From Rhodosalinus sediminis (lineage in GTDB: Bacteria; Pseudomonadota; Alphaproteobacteria; Rhodobacterales; Rhodobacteraceae), in the NCBI RefSeq assembly GCF_003385555.1, contig NZ_QOHR01000009.1:1-64000 (forward strand): 64,000 nucleotides of DNA. Direction: 5' to 3'. The stretch's first letter is position 1, and every line of letters begins with the position of its first letter. Under the pieces are notes generated by a model, which ran no database searches, was not told the origin of the DNA, and saw only the letters and a list, made by a program, of their open reading frames with translations. Position numbers and translations under genes: made by a program. Below are positions 25,803-36,197 of this stretch, piece by piece.

Positions 25803-26305
25803 CCGTCGCCGGCACTCCCCCCGAGGACGGACCGACGCAGACGCGCGTGCTGCGCGTGGCCCGCACCGAGGCGGCGGACCCGGAGGTGCCGCTGCCCGAG
25901 TACGCCACTGCCGGCGCGGCGGGGGCCGATCTGCGCGCCAATTTCGCGCCAGAGGCGCGGGCGGTGGGCTGCCTGCTCGCGCCGGGCGCGCGGGCGCTGG
26001 TGCCGACGGGGCTCAGGCTCGAGATTCCGGCGGGCTTCGAGGTGCAGGTGCGCCCGCGCTCCGGGCTCGCGCTGCGCCACGGGGTGACGGTCGCCAATGC
26101 GCCGGGCACGATCGACGCGGATTACCGCGGGCCGCTCGGCGTGATCCTCGTGAACCTCGGCGCGGCGCCGGTGCGCCTGCGCCACGGGGAGCGCATCGCG
26201 CAGATGGTGCTCGCCCCGGTGACGCGCGCGCGCTTCGAGGCGGTCGAGGCGCTTTCGGACACGCCGCGCGGCGCGGGCGGCTTCGGATCGACGGGGCGCG
26301 GCTGA
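25799..26305 (+). CDS. dut: Deoxyuridine 5'-triphosphate nucleotidohydrolase (dUTPase)
   Basis: A 168-residue trimeric dUTPase that removes dUTP and supplies dUMP. All five motifs are visible: [48 protein letters not shown] and the C-terminal GFGSTGR arm. The start is probably TTG 25799, seven bases after GGAGG and overlapping the coaBC stop, giving a 14-residue extension relative to short homologues. It also overlaps the next gene by one base (TGATG). Confidence 0.94.
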   Translation: MTVAGTPPEDGPTQTRVLRVARTEAADPEVPLPEYATAGAAGADLRANFAPEARAVGCLLAPGARALVPTGLRLEIPAGFEVQVRPRSGLALRHGVTVANAPGTIDADYRGPLGVILVNLGAAPVRLRHGERIAQMVLAPVTRARFEAVEALSDTPRGAGGFGSTGRG

Positions 26306-27363
26306 TGGTTCTCGTTCTCGGACTGGCGGCGCTGATCTGGTTCGGCGGCGGGCGCCTCGGCCAGCCGCGGCAGGCGCGGGCGCTGGTGCTCGGCCTGCTC
26401 TACGTCGCCGTGCTGATGGTGCAGGTGGCGCTGCCCGCCGGGCACCCGCTGCGCGAGGCCACCGGCGGCTCGCCGGCGGTCTGGCTGCTCCTCGGGGGCT
26501 TCGGGGCGCTGGCGGCGGCCTATGGCCTCGGCGTGCGCCGCCTGAAGAGCCGGGCCGAGGCGAAGGAGGCCGCCGAGGCGCCCGCGCCGCGGCCCGAGGT
26601 GATGAGCGAGGCGGAGCTCGACCGCTACGCCCGCCACATCGTCCTGCGCGAGTTGGGCGGGCCGGGGCAGAGCGCGCTGCGCCGCGCCCGGGTGCTCGTG
26701 GTCGGCGCGGGCGGCCTCGGCGCGCCGGCGCTGCAGTACCTCGCGGCGGCGGGCGTGGGCACGGTGGGCGTGATCGACGACGACACGGTCGAGAACGCCA
26801 ACCTGCACCGGCAGGTCGTCCACCGCGACGCCGACATCGGGATGCCCAAGGTCTTTTCGGCGCAGGCGGCGATGGAAGCGCAGAACCCGCATGTGACCGT
26901 GCGCCCCTACAACCGCCGCCTGACCGACGAGATCGCCGAGACGCTCTTCGCCGACTACGACGTGATCCTCGACGGGTCGGACAATTTCGACACGCGCGAG
27001 CGCGTCAATCGCGCGGCGGTCGCGGCGGGCAAGCCCCTCGTCTGGGGCGCGATCACGCAATGGGAAGGCCAGCTCGCCGTCTTCGATCCCGGCGCGGGCG
27101 GGCCGTGCTACGCCTGCCTCTTCCCGGAGCGGCCGGCGCCGGGCCTCGCGCCGTCGTGCGCCGAGGCGGGCGTGGTCGGCCCGCTGCCCGGGGTCGTGGG
27201 CGCGATGATGGCCGTCGAGGCGATGAAGGTCGTCACCGGCGCGGGCGCGCCGCTGACCGGGCGGCTCATGCTCTACGACGCGCTTTACGCCGATGCGCGG
27301 GTGATCGCCGTCGCCCGGCGGCCCGGCTGCCCGGTCTGCGGCGGCGCCGCACCGGAGACGTGA
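26305..27363 (+). CDS. ThiF/MoeB-family E1-like adenylyltransferase with N-terminal membrane segments
   Basis: A 352-residue protein. Residues 1 to about 75 form three hydrophobic stretches ([44 protein letters not shown]), a membrane anchor. The rest is a complete E1-like domain: SEAELDRYARHIVLRELGG, the ATP motif GAGGLG at 134-139, IDDDTVENANLHRQ, SCAEAGVVGPLPGVVG, and paired zinc cysteines CYAC and CPVCG. MoeB/ThiF activate the C-terminal Gly-Gly of a sulfur carrier for molybdopterin, thiamine or thiolation. No carrier protein or rhodanese domain lies nearby. Starting inside the dut stop, it belongs to the coaBC-dut operon. Confidence 0.88.
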   Translation: MVLVLGLAALIWFGGGRLGQPRQARALVLGLLYVAVLMVQVALPAGHPLREATGGSPAVWLLLGGFGALAAAYGLGVRRLKSRAEAKEAAEAPAPRPEVMSEAELDRYARHIVLRELGGPGQSALRRARVLVVGAGGLGAPALQYLAAAGVGTVGVIDDDTVENANLHRQVVHRDADIGMPKVFSAQAAMEAQNPHVTVRPYNRRLTDEIAETLFADYDVILDGSDNFDTRERVNRAAVAAGKPLVWGAITQWEGQLAVFDPGAGGPCYACLFPERPAPGLAPSCAEAGVVGPLPGVVGAMMAVEAMKVVTGAGAPLTGRLMLYDALYADARVIAVARRPGCPVCGGAAPET

Positions 27364-27368
27364 GCGCC

Positions 27369-27418
27369 CAAGCGGTTTGAAAACCGCTTGGCGCAAGGCG
27401 CTTGCAAGCGCCTTGCGC
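27369..27418. repeat. Two adjacent perfect inverted repeats
   Basis: First, CAAGCGGTTT-GA-AAACCGCTTG (27369-27390); directly after it a perfect 28-base palindrome (27391-27418) with half site GCGCAAGGCGCTTG. They follow the E1-like gene by six bases. They may terminate that operon before the groES promoter, but there is no T-run after either; other palindrome pairs occur in this window (60.0 kb). Confidence 0.7.
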
Positions 27419-27450
27419 CCCGCCCCGACGTCGCGGCGCCGCGCGGCATC

Positions 27451-27479
27451 TTGACAGGGCAGGGGGCTTTGCGTATCTC
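27451..27479 (+). promoter_or_regulatory. groES promoter
   Basis: TTGACA (27451-27456), 17-base spacer, TATCTC (27474-27479) fits a housekeeping promoter. The CTTGACA and CGTATCT context also partly fits a RpoH promoter, so both holoenzymes could use it. It lies immediately upstream of the CIRCE operator. Confidence 0.6.
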
Positions 27480-27487
27480 CACGCGCG

Positions 27488-27514
27488 TTAGCACTCGGGG
27501 TGAGTGAGTGCTAA
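27488..27514. promoter_or_regulatory. CIRCE operator (HrcA binding site)
   Basis: A perfect TTAGCACTC-N9-GAGTGCTAA inverted repeat, the classic CIRCE element bound by the repressor HrcA, positioned just after the predicted transcription start of groES. hrcA itself is not in the window. Confidence 0.95.
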
Positions 27515-27565
27515 TACCCCGGGAGCGAGGGGTCATTTTCAACCTTTGAGCAAGGAGCCTCAAGG

Positions 27566-27850
27566 ATGGCATTCAAACCGCTTCATGACCGTGTGCTGGT
27601 CCGCCGCGTCGAGAGCGACGACAAGACCGCCGGCGGCGTGATCATCCCCGACAGCGCCAAGGAAAAGCCCCAGGAGGGCGTGGTGGTCGCGGTCGGCGCC
27701 GGCGCACGCGACGACGACGGCGACCGGATCGCGCCGGACGTCAAGGAGGGCGATCACGTCCTCTTCGGCAAGTGGTCGGGCACCGAGGTGACGATCGACG
27801 GCGAAGACCTGCTGATCATGAAAGAGACCGACATCCTCGGCGTTCTCTGA
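27566..27850 (+). CDS. groES: Co-chaperonin GroES
   Basis: A 94-residue GroES subunit that caps the GroEL ring. The family opening [33 protein letters not shown] (in parts) contains the mobile loop, and the end [16 protein letters not shown] is typical. A GGAG-type site lies before the ATG. It is followed by groEL after 77 bases and controlled by the CIRCE operator and promoter upstream. Confidence 0.98.
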   Translation: MAFKPLHDRVLVRRVESDDKTAGGVIIPDSAKEKPQEGVVVAVGAGARDDDGDRIAPDVKEGDHVLFGKWSGTEVTIDGEDLLIMKETDILGVL

Positions 27851-27924
27851 GGCCGTTCGGCGCAGTCGGTCCCGGACCGCACCCACGCCAAACCCCTTCG
27901 GATCACCCTGACATCAGGAGTTAA

Positions 27925-29577
<1,653 letters not shown>

Positions 29578-29601
29578 GCCACGCCCGAGCCCGAAAGCTC
29601 A

Positions 29602-29633
29602 GCGGGGGTCGCAGCGATGCGGCCCCCGTTTTT
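29602..29633 (+). terminator. Rho-independent terminator of groESL
   Basis: CGGGGG-TCGCA stem, GCGA loop and TGCGG-CCCCCG stem (one G-U pair), followed by TTTTT at 29629-29633. It is placed 25 bases after the groEL stop. Confidence 0.9.
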
Positions 29634-29715
29634 CGTGCGCGGTTGATCGCGGGCAAGGTGCGCGCCGCCCCTCCGCGCTATCGCGCCGGCGTGTCGGGCA
29701 GAGGGAGCGAGCGAC

Positions 29716-30837
29716 ATGATTCGTGCATTGACCGTCCTCCTCGCCGTCGCGCTGGCCGGGGCCGCCGGCGCGCAGGGCGAGGACATCTCCGAGACGCGCA
29801 TCGGCGCCGACCGCTACATCGCCGGGCAGACCCTGCGCCCCGCGGGCGAGGGCACCGACGACCTCTTCGCCGCCGGGGAGCGGATCGAGAGCGGCGCGGC
29901 GCTGGGCGGCGACGCGGTGCTCGCGGGGCGATGGGTCACCGTTGCGGCGCCCGTCGCGGGCGACGTCTACGCCGCCGGCTACGAGATCGCGCTGGAGGCG
30001 CCGGTCTCGGGCGACGCGACGCTCTTCGCCTACCGCATCGAGACCGGCGAGATCGGCGGCGACCTGCGCGCCTCCGGCTCGGAGGTGGAGATCGGCGGCC
30101 CCGTCGCCGGACACGCCGCCGTCGCCGCCGAGCACGTCCGCATCGACGCGCCGATCGAGGGTGAGCTGCATCTCGCCGCGCGCTCGGTGGATTTCGGCGC
30201 GGCGGCCGCGATCGGCGGGCGCCTCGTCCTCTACGAGGCGGAGGCGGGCGCGACCGAGATTCCCGAGGGCCTCGTCCCCGAGGAGCGCATCACCCGCCGC
30301 GAGATGGAGGAATGGAAGGGCTTCGAGGAGCTGCAGCCCGTGGACGCGGGCCGCGTGCTCGCCGGGTTCATCGGCGGGGTGCTCGTGCTCACCGCGCTCG
30401 CCACGCTGGTCGCGGCGCTCATCCCCGAGGCGCTCGCCGCCATGCGCCGCCGCCTGCTCGACGCGCCCTTCGGCACGCTCTGGGTGGGCTTCCTGACGCA
30501 GTCCGTGATCGTCGGCGCGATGGTCGTCGTCGCGCTGACGCTGATCGGCATCGTCGCAATCCCGGCCTTCGTGCTGCTCGCCATGATCGCGGCGGTCTCG
30601 GGCTACGTCGTGGGGGTCTATGCCTTCGGCGTCGGCCTCTTCTCCGCTGCCGGGCGGTCGGAGCCAGCGACCATCGGCGAGAAGGCGCTGCGCGCAGGCG
30701 TCGGCGCGCTGGTCGCGGGGGCGATCGCGGCGATCCCCTTCCTCGGCTGGCTCTTCGTGCTGGCGCTCTCGCTCGCCGGGCTGGGCGCCATCGCGGAGCG
30801 GCTGGTCCGCCCGCGCTTCCTCGGCCGGGCGGGCTGA
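29716..30837 (+). CDS. Exported polymer-forming/bactofilin-like beta-helix protein with C-terminal membrane domain
   Basis: A 373-residue protein: signal peptide (residues 1-19), then about 180 residues of short repeated hydrophobic-Gly strands ([20 protein letters not shown] and similar), as in bactofilin-type right-handed beta-helices, then four or so transmembrane segments between about 215 and 360 (e.g. [22 protein letters not shown]). The combination suggests an envelope protein displaying a beta-helix in the periplasm. The precise role is unknown. An AGAGGGAGCGAGCG tract lies upstream of the ATG. It is followed by a secreted lipase-like gene. Confidence 0.6.
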   Translation: MIRALTVLLAVALAGAAGAQGEDISETRIGADRYIAGQTLRPAGEGTDDLFAAGERIESGAALGGDAVLAGRWVTVAAPVAGDVYAAGYEIALEAPVSGDATLFAYRIETGEIGGDLRASGSEVEIGGPVAGHAAVAAEHVRIDAPIEGELHLAARSVDFGAAAAIGGRLVLYEAEAGATEIPEGLVPEERITRREMEEWKGFEELQPVDAGRVLAGFIGGVLVLTALATLVAALIPEALAAMRRRLLDAPFGTLWVGFLTQSVIVGAMVVVALTLIGIVAIPAFVLLAMIAAVSGYVVGVYAFGVGLFSAAGRSEPATIGEKALRAGVGALVAGAIAAIPFLGWLFVLALSLAGLGAIAERLVRPRFLGRAG

Positions 30838-30881
30838 CGCGCCCCCTTCTGCGCCGGGGCCGGACGGGCTATGTGCCCCCC

Positions 30882-31613
30882 ATGCTGCGGCGCCTCGCCC
30901 TCGTCTGTCTCCTGCTTCTGCCCGCGCTTCCCGCGCGGGCGGACTGCGTCGTGCTGCTGCATGGGCTCGCGCGGACGGAGGACTCCTTCCTGCTGATGGA
31001 GCGGGTGCTCGCGGCTGCGGGCCACCGCGTCGTCGCGCCCGGCTACGCCTCCACCGCCGCGCCGGTCGAGGACCTTGTTGGCGACGTGCTGCCGCGCGCG
31101 CTCGCCCGCTGCGGGGAGGCGCGGCCGCATTTCGTCACCCATTCGATGGGCGGCATCCTGCTGCGCGTCTGGGCGGAGCGCCATCCGCTGCCCGCGGGGA
31201 GCCGCGCGGTGATGCTCGCGCCCCCGAACCAGGGCAGCCCGCTCGTGGACGAGCTCGGCGGCTGGGAGCTCTTCCGGTGGCTCCACGGCCCGGCGGGCGT
31301 GCAGCTCGGCACCGACGACCTGCCCGCGCGGCTGCCGCCCGTGCGCTTCGCGCTCGGCGTGATCGCGGGGGACCGCTCGCTCAACCCGGTGTTCTCGGCG
31401 ATGATCCCGGGGCCGGACGACGGCAAGGTGGGCGTCGCCGCCACGCGGGTCGCCGGGATGGACGACCATATCGTGCTGCCGGTCACGCATACCTTCATGA
31501 TGAACAATCCTCTGGTGATCGCGCAGGTGCTGACCTTTCTCGAGACGGGCCGCTTCGCGCCGGAGATGAGCTTTGCGGACGCGCTGCGCCGGCTGCCGGG
31601 GCTCGCCCCGTGA
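30882..31613 (+). CDS. Exported lipase/PGAP1-like alpha/beta hydrolase
   Basis: A 243-residue protein with a signal peptide (about residues 1-20) followed by an alpha/beta hydrolase fold. [10 protein letters not shown] gives the oxyanion hole, and THSMGGIL holds the nucleophile Ser88; PPNQGS follows as in PGAP1-like lipases. The probable triad completes with Asp and His in [10 protein letters not shown]. It should act in the periplasm or outside on ester lipids. A GTG nine bases upstream of ATG 30882 would also work. The stop overlaps the phnM start. Confidence 0.82.
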   Translation: MLRRLALVCLLLLPALPARADCVVLLHGLARTEDSFLLMERVLAAAGHRVVAPGYASTAAPVEDLVGDVLPRALARCGEARPHFVTHSMGGILLRVWAERHPLPAGSRAVMLAPPNQGSPLVDELGGWELFRWLHGPAGVQLGTDDLPARLPPVRFALGVIAGDRSLNPVFSAMIPGPDDGKVGVAATRVAGMDDHIVLPVTHTFMMNNPLVIAQVLTFLETGRFAPEMSFADALRRLPGLAP

Positions 31614-32746
31614 GGGCGCTGCACCTGACCGGCGCGGAGGTGCTGCGCGAGGGCCGCCTCGCGCCGGGCGGGATCGCGGTGGCTGGCGGCCGGCTGATCG
31701 ACACCCCGCCCGCGGACGCGCGGCGCGTCGATCTCACCGGGTACCGGGTGCTGCCGGGGATCGTGGACGCCCACGGCGACGGCTTCGAGCGCCACCTCGC
31801 GCCGCGCCGCGGTGCGCTCGCCGACCTCGGCGCGGGGCTCGCAGCGGCGGAGGCCGAGCTCGCCGCGAACGGGATCACCACCGCGGTGCTCGCGCAGTTC
31901 TGGAGCTGGGAAGGCGGCATGCGCAGCCCCGACTTCGCGCGCCGCGTGCTCGCCGCGCTCGACGCCTTCGACGCGGGCGGCACCGACCTGCGCGCGCAGC
32001 TCCGGCTCGAGACGCATATGCTGGACGATTACGCCGCCGTCGAAGAGGCGGTCGCGGCGCATGGCGTGGGCTACCTCGTCTTCAACGACCACCTGCCGCA
32101 CGCCCGCCTCGCCGAGGGGCGCAAGCCCCCGCGCCTCACCGGGCAGGCGCTGAAGTCCGGCCGCAGCCCGGAGGCGCATCTGGCGCTCATGCAGCGTCTC
32201 TCCGCCCGCGGGCCGGAGGTGCCCGCCGCGCTCGACGCGCTCGCCGCGCGGCTCGGCGCGCGGGGCGTGACGCTCGGCAGCCACGACGACCGCACCGCCG
32301 GGGACCGCGCCGCCTGGCGCGCGCGGGGCGTCACCGTCGCGGAGTTCCCCGAGACGCGGGCGGCGGCCGAGGCGGCGGCGGCCGCGGGCGACCCGGTGGT
32401 GATGGGCGCGCCCAACGTGGTGCGCGGCGGCTCCCACGACGGCAAGGTCGCGGCGGAGGCGCTGGTGGCCGAGGGGCTGGTGACGGCGCTCGCCTCCGAC
32501 TACCACTTCCCGGCGCTGCGGCAGGCGGCGCTCCGCCTCGCGCCGCGGATCGGGCTCGCGCGGGCCTGGGCGGCGATCTCGGAGCGGCCGGCGTCGATGC
32601 TGGGCCTCGACGATCGCGGGCGGCTCGCGCCGGGGCTCCGGGCGGATTTCGTCGTCACGGACGCGGCGGGGCGGATCGGCGCGACCTTCGCCGCCGGAAT
32701 ACCGCGCTACATGGCCGGTCCGGTGGCGGCGCGGTTCCTCGCCTGA
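31610..32746 (+). CDS. phnM: PhnM-like amidohydrolase (alkylphosphonate metabolism)
   Basis: A 378-residue amidohydrolase-superfamily metal enzyme. The PhnM pattern is visible: [39 protein letters not shown], the LGSHDDRT histidine site and [13 protein letters not shown]. PhnM removes diphosphate from ribose-1-phosphonate 5-triphosphate in C-P lyase pathways. None of phnG-L is nearby, and the first metal motif reads DAHGDG instead of the more usual ELHTDN, so the substrate may differ. GTG 31610 overlaps the lipase stop, coupling the two. Confidence 0.8.
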   Translation: MRALHLTGAEVLREGRLAPGGIAVAGGRLIDTPPADARRVDLTGYRVLPGIVDAHGDGFERHLAPRRGALADLGAGLAAAEAELAANGITTAVLAQFWSWEGGMRSPDFARRVLAALDAFDAGGTDLRAQLRLETHMLDDYAAVEEAVAAHGVGYLVFNDHLPHARLAEGRKPPRLTGQALKSGRSPEAHLALMQRLSARGPEVPAALDALAARLGARGVTLGSHDDRTAGDRAAWRARGVTVAEFPETRAAAEAAAAAGDPVVMGAPNVVRGGSHDGKVAAEALVAEGLVTALASDYHFPALRQAALRLAPRIGLARAWAAISERPASMLGLDDRGRLAPGLRADFVVTDAAGRIGATFAAGIPRYMAGPVAARFLA

Positions 32747-32806
32747 TGGGCGCGCCCCGGTCGCGCTCGGGCGCGCCCGGGCGGGCGCTCCTCGCGAGAT
32801 GGCCCG

Positions 32807-33889
32807 TCAGGGCCGCCGAGCGGGGCCGGTCACACGGTTGACGTGGCCCATCTTGCGCCCCGGGCGGGCCTCCCCCTTGCCGTAGAGGTGAAGCGCGGCG
32901 TCGGGCTGACGCGCGAGTTCGGGGACGCGGTCCACGTCGTCGCCGATCAGGTTCTCCATCACCACGTCGGAGTGGCGCGAGCCGTCGCCGAGCGGCCAGC
33001 CGGCGATGGCGCGGATGTGCTGCTCGAACTGGTCGACGGCGCAGCCCGCCTGCGTCCAGTGGCCGGAGTTGTGCACCCGCGGCGCGAATTCGTTGACGAG
33101 CAGCCCCTCGGGCGTGACGAAGAGCTCCACGCCGAGGACGCCCACGTAGCGCAGCCGCTCGAGGATGCGCCCCGCGAGGAGCGCGGCGTCGGTGCGCTGC
33201 GCCGCCGAGAGCCGCGCGGGCACCGTGGTCGTGCGCAGGATGCCGTCGCGGTGCACGTTCTCGCCGGGGTCGTAGGCGACCGTCTCGCCCGTGAGCCCCC
33301 GCGCCGCGATGACCGAGACCTCGTGCGAGAAGTCCACCCGCCGCTCGAGGATCGCGGGCGCGCCCTGCATCGCGGCGAGCGCCGCCTCGGCGTCCTCGGG
33401 CCGGTCGATGCGCGCCTGTCCCTTGCCGTCGTAGCCGAGCCGCCGCGTCTTGAGGATCGCGGGCAGGCCCACTTCGGCGATCGCCTCGGCGAGGTCGGGC
33501 GCGTCGTCCACCGCGGCGAAATCGGCGGTGGCGAGGCCGAGGTCGCGCAGAAACGCCTTCTCCACCAGCCGGTCCTGGCTGACGGCGAGGGCGCGGCGCG
33601 AGGGATGCACGGGCGCCTCCGCCTCCACCGCGTCGAGCGCGGCCTCGGGGACGTTCTCGAACTCATAGCTGACGACGGCGCAGCCGGCCGCGAACTCCGC
33701 GAGCGCGGGCGCGTCGTCCCAGCCGGCGGTGGTCACCGTGTGCGCCAGATCGCCGGCCGGCGGCGCCGGCGCCGGGTCGTAGACGTGGGTGCGATAGCCC
33801 AGCCGCCCGGCCGCGACCGACAGCATCCGCCCGAGCTGTCCGCCGCCCAGGATGCCGATGACCGAGCCCTGCGGCAGCGGGTCATTCAT
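32807..33889 (-). CDS. purK: 5-(carboxyamino)imidazole ribonucleotide synthase PurK
   Basis: A 360-residue ATP-grasp enzyme converting AIR, bicarbonate and ATP to N5-CAIR in purine synthesis. Motifs: [12 protein letters not shown] at the N terminus, [21 protein letters not shown] (ATP loop) and [14 protein letters not shown]. It overlaps purE by eight bases, forming the standard purE-purK operon. A possible fragment of the family 2 repeat sits in the gap after its stop (32770-32800), shared with the phnM end. Confidence 0.96.
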   Translation of the reverse strand: MNDPLPQGSVIGILGGGQLGRMLSVAAGRLGYRTHVYDPAPAPPAGDLAHTVTTAGWDDAPALAEFAAGCAVVSYEFENVPEAALDAVEAEAPVHPSRRALAVSQDRLVEKAFLRDLGLATADFAAVDDAPDLAEAIAEVGLPAILKTRRLGYDGKGQARIDRPEDAEAALAAMQGAPAILERRVDFSHEVSVIAARGLTGETVAYDPGENVHRDGILRTTTVPARLSAAQRTDAALLAGRILERLRYVGVLGVELFVTPEGLLVNEFAPRVHNSGHWTQAGCAVDQFEQHIRAIAGWPLGDGSRHSDVVMENLIGDDVDRVPELARQPDAALHLYGKGEARPGRKMGHVNRVTGPARRP

Positions 33890-34370
33890 CCTGCGGCTCC
33901 TCGGGGATCGCGGCGGAGAGATCGGCGCGCCAGCGCTCGAGCCGCGCGGCGAGGTCGGGATCGGAGAGCGCGAGGATCTCGGCGGCCATGAGCCCCGCGT
34001 TCACCGCGCCGGCCGCGCCGATCGCCATGGTCGCCACCGGAAAGCCGCGCGGCATCTGCACGATGGAATAAAGGCTGTCCACGCCCTTGAGCGCGCGGGT
34101 CTCCACCGGCACGCCGATCACCGGCAGCCGCGTCTTGGAGGCCATCATGCCCGGCAGATGCGCCGCCCCGCCCGCGCCCGCGATGATGACCTGAAGCCCG
34201 CGCCCGGCGGCCTCCTGTCCGTAGCGCCAGAGCCGGTCGGGCGTGCGGTGCGCCGAGACGATGCGCGCCTCGTGCGCGATCTCCAGCGCGTCGAGCGTCT
34301 CGGCCGCGCCGCGCAGGGTGGGCCAGTCCGACTGACTGCCCATGATGATGCCGACCGATGGCTGCCCCAT
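33882..34370 (-). CDS. purE: N5-carboxyaminoimidazole ribonucleotide mutase PurE
   Basis: A 162-residue class I PurE that rearranges N5-CAIR to CAIR. The sequence [12 protein letters not shown] and the [15 protein letters not shown] region are diagnostic. GGAGGAGCGC precedes the ATG. It lies directly upstream of and overlapping purK. Confidence 0.97.
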   Translation of the reverse strand: MGQPSVGIIMGSQSDWPTLRGAAETLDALEIAHEARIVSAHRTPDRLWRYGQEAAGRGLQVIIAGAGGAAHLPGMMASKTRLPVIGVPVETRALKGVDSLYSIVQMPRGFPVATMAIGAAGAVNAGLMAAEILALSDPDLAARLERWRADLSAAIPEEPQDE

Positions 34371-34450
34371 GCGCTCCTCCGCGTGTCTCGGCCTGCCCTA
34401 CAGGATCGAGCGCGGCGGGCGCAACGCCCCGCGTCCGGGCGATCCCGCGC

Positions 34451-34675
34451 TCAGGCGATGATATCGGGATAGAGCAGGTCCTCGATATGCGCGATGCGGT
34501 CCTTGAGCTGCAGCTTCTTCTTCTTGAGCCGCTGCATGGTGAGCCGGTCGGCGGTGCCGCGGGCCTGCAGCGCCGCGATCGCCTCGTCGAGGTCGCGGTG
34601 CTCGGCCCGGTAGACCTCGAGCTCGTGGCGGAGCACCTCCTCGGATTTCATCGAGAGATCGAGCGGGATGTTCAT
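34451..34675 (-). CDS. DUF465/YdcH-like small coiled-coil protein
   Basis: A 74-residue protein. The sequence (EHRDLDEAIAALQ...LKKKKLQLKDRIAHIEDLL) is the DUF465 pattern of a short amphipathic, probably coiled-coil helix pair with a lysine run. Function unknown in the family. ATG 34675 has an AGGAAGG site; an upstream extension has no similarity. It follows purE on the same strand by 80 bases and is divergent from hsp20. Confidence 0.85.
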   Translation of the reverse strand: MNIPLDLSMKSEEVLRHELEVYRAEHRDLDEAIAALQARGTADRLTMQRLKKKKLQLKDRIAHIEDLLYPDIIA

Positions 34676-34733
34676 CGCGCGCCTTCCTGTGGAACGCGCG
34701 CAGTTTAGCGCAGGCGGCCCGCCCGGCAAAGAC

Positions 34734-34764
34734 CTTGCGCGGGGGGCGGGGCCTGCCCATATTT
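34734..34764 (+). promoter_or_regulatory. RpoH-type promoter for hsp20
   Basis: CTTGCGC (34734-34740), 15-base spacer and CCCATATTT (34756-34764) match the heat-shock sigma consensus shape (CTTGAAA, 13-17, CCCCATNT). The leader to the start codon would be about 60 bases, containing GTCGCTTTGCAAAAGGG, in which CTTT can pair with the AAAG of the ribosome-binding site. Confidence 0.65.
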
Positions 34765-34830
34765 CGCCTGCGCCCGGTCGCCGCGACGGGGCCGGCGCAA
34801 TAGACGGTCGCTTTGCAAAAGGGCATGTCG

Positions 34831-35256
34831 ATGAGCAAGATGGGTCTGGGGGCCTACCCCCACATGCTGGGCTTCGATCAGTTGGAACGGCTGCTCGAAC
34901 GCACGGCGAAATCCGGCAACGACGGGTATCCCCCCTACAACATCGAGCAGACGTCGGACTGTTCGTGGCGCATCACGCTGGCGGTGGCCGGCTTCTCGGA
35001 GCGCGATCTCTCGATCACCATCGAGGACCGCCAGCTCGTCGTGCGCGGCCGTCAGGCTGAAGAGGACGAGGCCGAGCGCGTCTTCCTGCACCGCGGCATC
35101 GCGGCGCGCCAGTTTCAGCGCAGCTTCGTGCTCGCCGACGGCGTGGAGGTGGGCGAGGCGCTGATGGAGAACGGCCTTCTGCACATAGACCTCGCGCGGG
35201 AGCGGCCCGAGAGCGTCGTGCAGACGATCAGCATCAGGAAAGGGGGAGCGCAATGA
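34831..35256 (+). CDS. Small heat shock protein, Hsp20/IbpA family
   Basis: A 141-residue alpha-crystallin-domain chaperone holding unfolded proteins. The N-terminal region GFDQLERLLERTAKSGNDGYPPYNIE is the class A alphaproteobacterial form, followed by YRITLAVAGF-like strands (WRITLAVAGFSERDLSITIE) and the C-terminal I-x-I motif (ISIRK). ATG 34831 with AAAAGGG at ideal distance is preferred over ATG 34825 and TTG 34813. It has a RpoH-like promoter. The stop overlaps the DUF1150 gene. Confidence 0.92.
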   Translation: MSKMGLGAYPHMLGFDQLERLLERTAKSGNDGYPPYNIEQTSDCSWRITLAVAGFSERDLSITIEDRQLVVRGRQAEEDEAERVFLHRGIAARQFQRSFVLADGVEVGEALMENGLLHIDLARERPESVVQTISIRKGGAQ

Positions 35257-35480
35257 ACACCCAATTCGATTTCGGCGACGCGGGCGAGCAGCGGATCGTC
35301 TACGTCCGCCCCGTGAAGGTCGCGGAGCTGCCCGACGACATCCGCGAGCAGGCCGAGGGCATCGACACGCTCTACGCCGTGCACAGCGCCGAAGGCGAGC
35401 GCCTCGCGCTGGTGCGCGACCGCAACCTCGCCTTCGTGCTGGCGCGGCAGAACGACCTCGCGCCGGTCACGGTGCACTGA
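35253..35480 (+). CDS. DUF1150 family protein
   Basis: A 75-residue protein of a family that regularly follows hsp20 in alphaproteobacteria. The pattern YVRPVKVAELPDDIREQ and VRDRNLAFVLARQNDL is characteristic. The ATGA overlap with hsp20 means equal regulation and possibly direct interaction; function is unknown. The gene ends 16 bases from the convergent glycosyltransferase. Confidence 0.88.
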   Translation: MNTQFDFGDAGEQRIVYVRPVKVAELPDDIREQAEGIDTLYAVHSAEGERLALVRDRNLAFVLARQNDLAPVTVH

Positions 35481-35496
35481 CCGCGAGCCGTCGCGT

Positions 35497-36192
35497 TCAG
35501 CGCGGCGGCCAGACCCCGTATCGGCGGTGAACCGCCGCGGCGGCGGCGAAATTGGCTTCCGCCCGGGTGCGCCCGCCGATGCGGCTCCTTTGCAGTTCCG
35601 GCCCCGGCAGATCGCGCGGCGTGCAGGCCGCGCGCGCCGCCGGACGCAGGTGGATCGGCCAGCCCCCGGCGGCGAACACGCCCGAGAGCCAGACGTCGTC
35701 CACCGCCCAGGCCTCGGGCGGGATGTCCGCCGCCCGGGGCGGCAGCATGTCGGGGCGGATGGCGACGCCGGCGAAACCCATGGCGACGTCCGTCTCGCCG
35801 CCCGGCGGGCGTGTCGCGCGGCGCCGCAGCGCCTCGACCGGAAAGCACGCGCCGGCGCGCACCGCCGCGTCCGGCCCCTCCGTCAAAGCGGAAAGCCAGC
35901 CGGGGCCGTAGATCCAGTCGTCGTCGCAGTAGACGAGCGCCGCCTCCGTCCCGGCGAGCGCCCGCGCGGGCGCGATCGCCTTGGTCGCGGGGCCGAGGTC
36001 CGCGTCGGACCAGAGAACCTCCAGCCCGTCGGGCAGGGCAGGGGCCTCGACCGGCCCCGGAAACCGCTCATAGCGCCGCGGCAGGCAGAGAAGCACCCGG
36101 TCGGGCGCGGGCCGCTGCGCAAGGATCGAGGCGAGCGTCGGCCCCAGATGCCCCAGCCGCGGCGGGATCGAGGTCAGCGCGACGACGCGCAA
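35497..36192 (-). CDS. GT-A type glycosyltransferase
   Basis: A 231-residue protein with the order of a GT-A fold: VVALTSIPPRLGHLGPTLASI N-terminal strand and helix, a metal-binding DxD in YCDDDW (Asp90-Asp92), and VDDVWLSGVFAAGG in the acceptor region. The start is most likely TTG 36192, five bases after the sulfotransferase stop; no better codon keeps the first strand. It is the last gene of a sat-cysC, sulfotransferase, glycosyltransferase series on the minus strand, which suggests synthesis of a sulfated sugar or glycan. Confidence 0.7.
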   Translation of the reverse strand: MRVVALTSIPPRLGHLGPTLASILAQRPAPDRVLLCLPRRYERFPGPVEAPALPDGLEVLWSDADLGPATKAIAPARALAGTEAALVYCDDDWIYGPGWLSALTEGPDAAVRAGACFPVEALRRRATRPPGGETDVAMGFAGVAIRPDMLPPRAADIPPEAWAVDDVWLSGVFAAGGWPIHLRPAARAACTPRDLPGPELQRSRIGGRTRAEANFAAAAAVHRRYGVWPPR

Positions 36193-36197
36193 GACCG

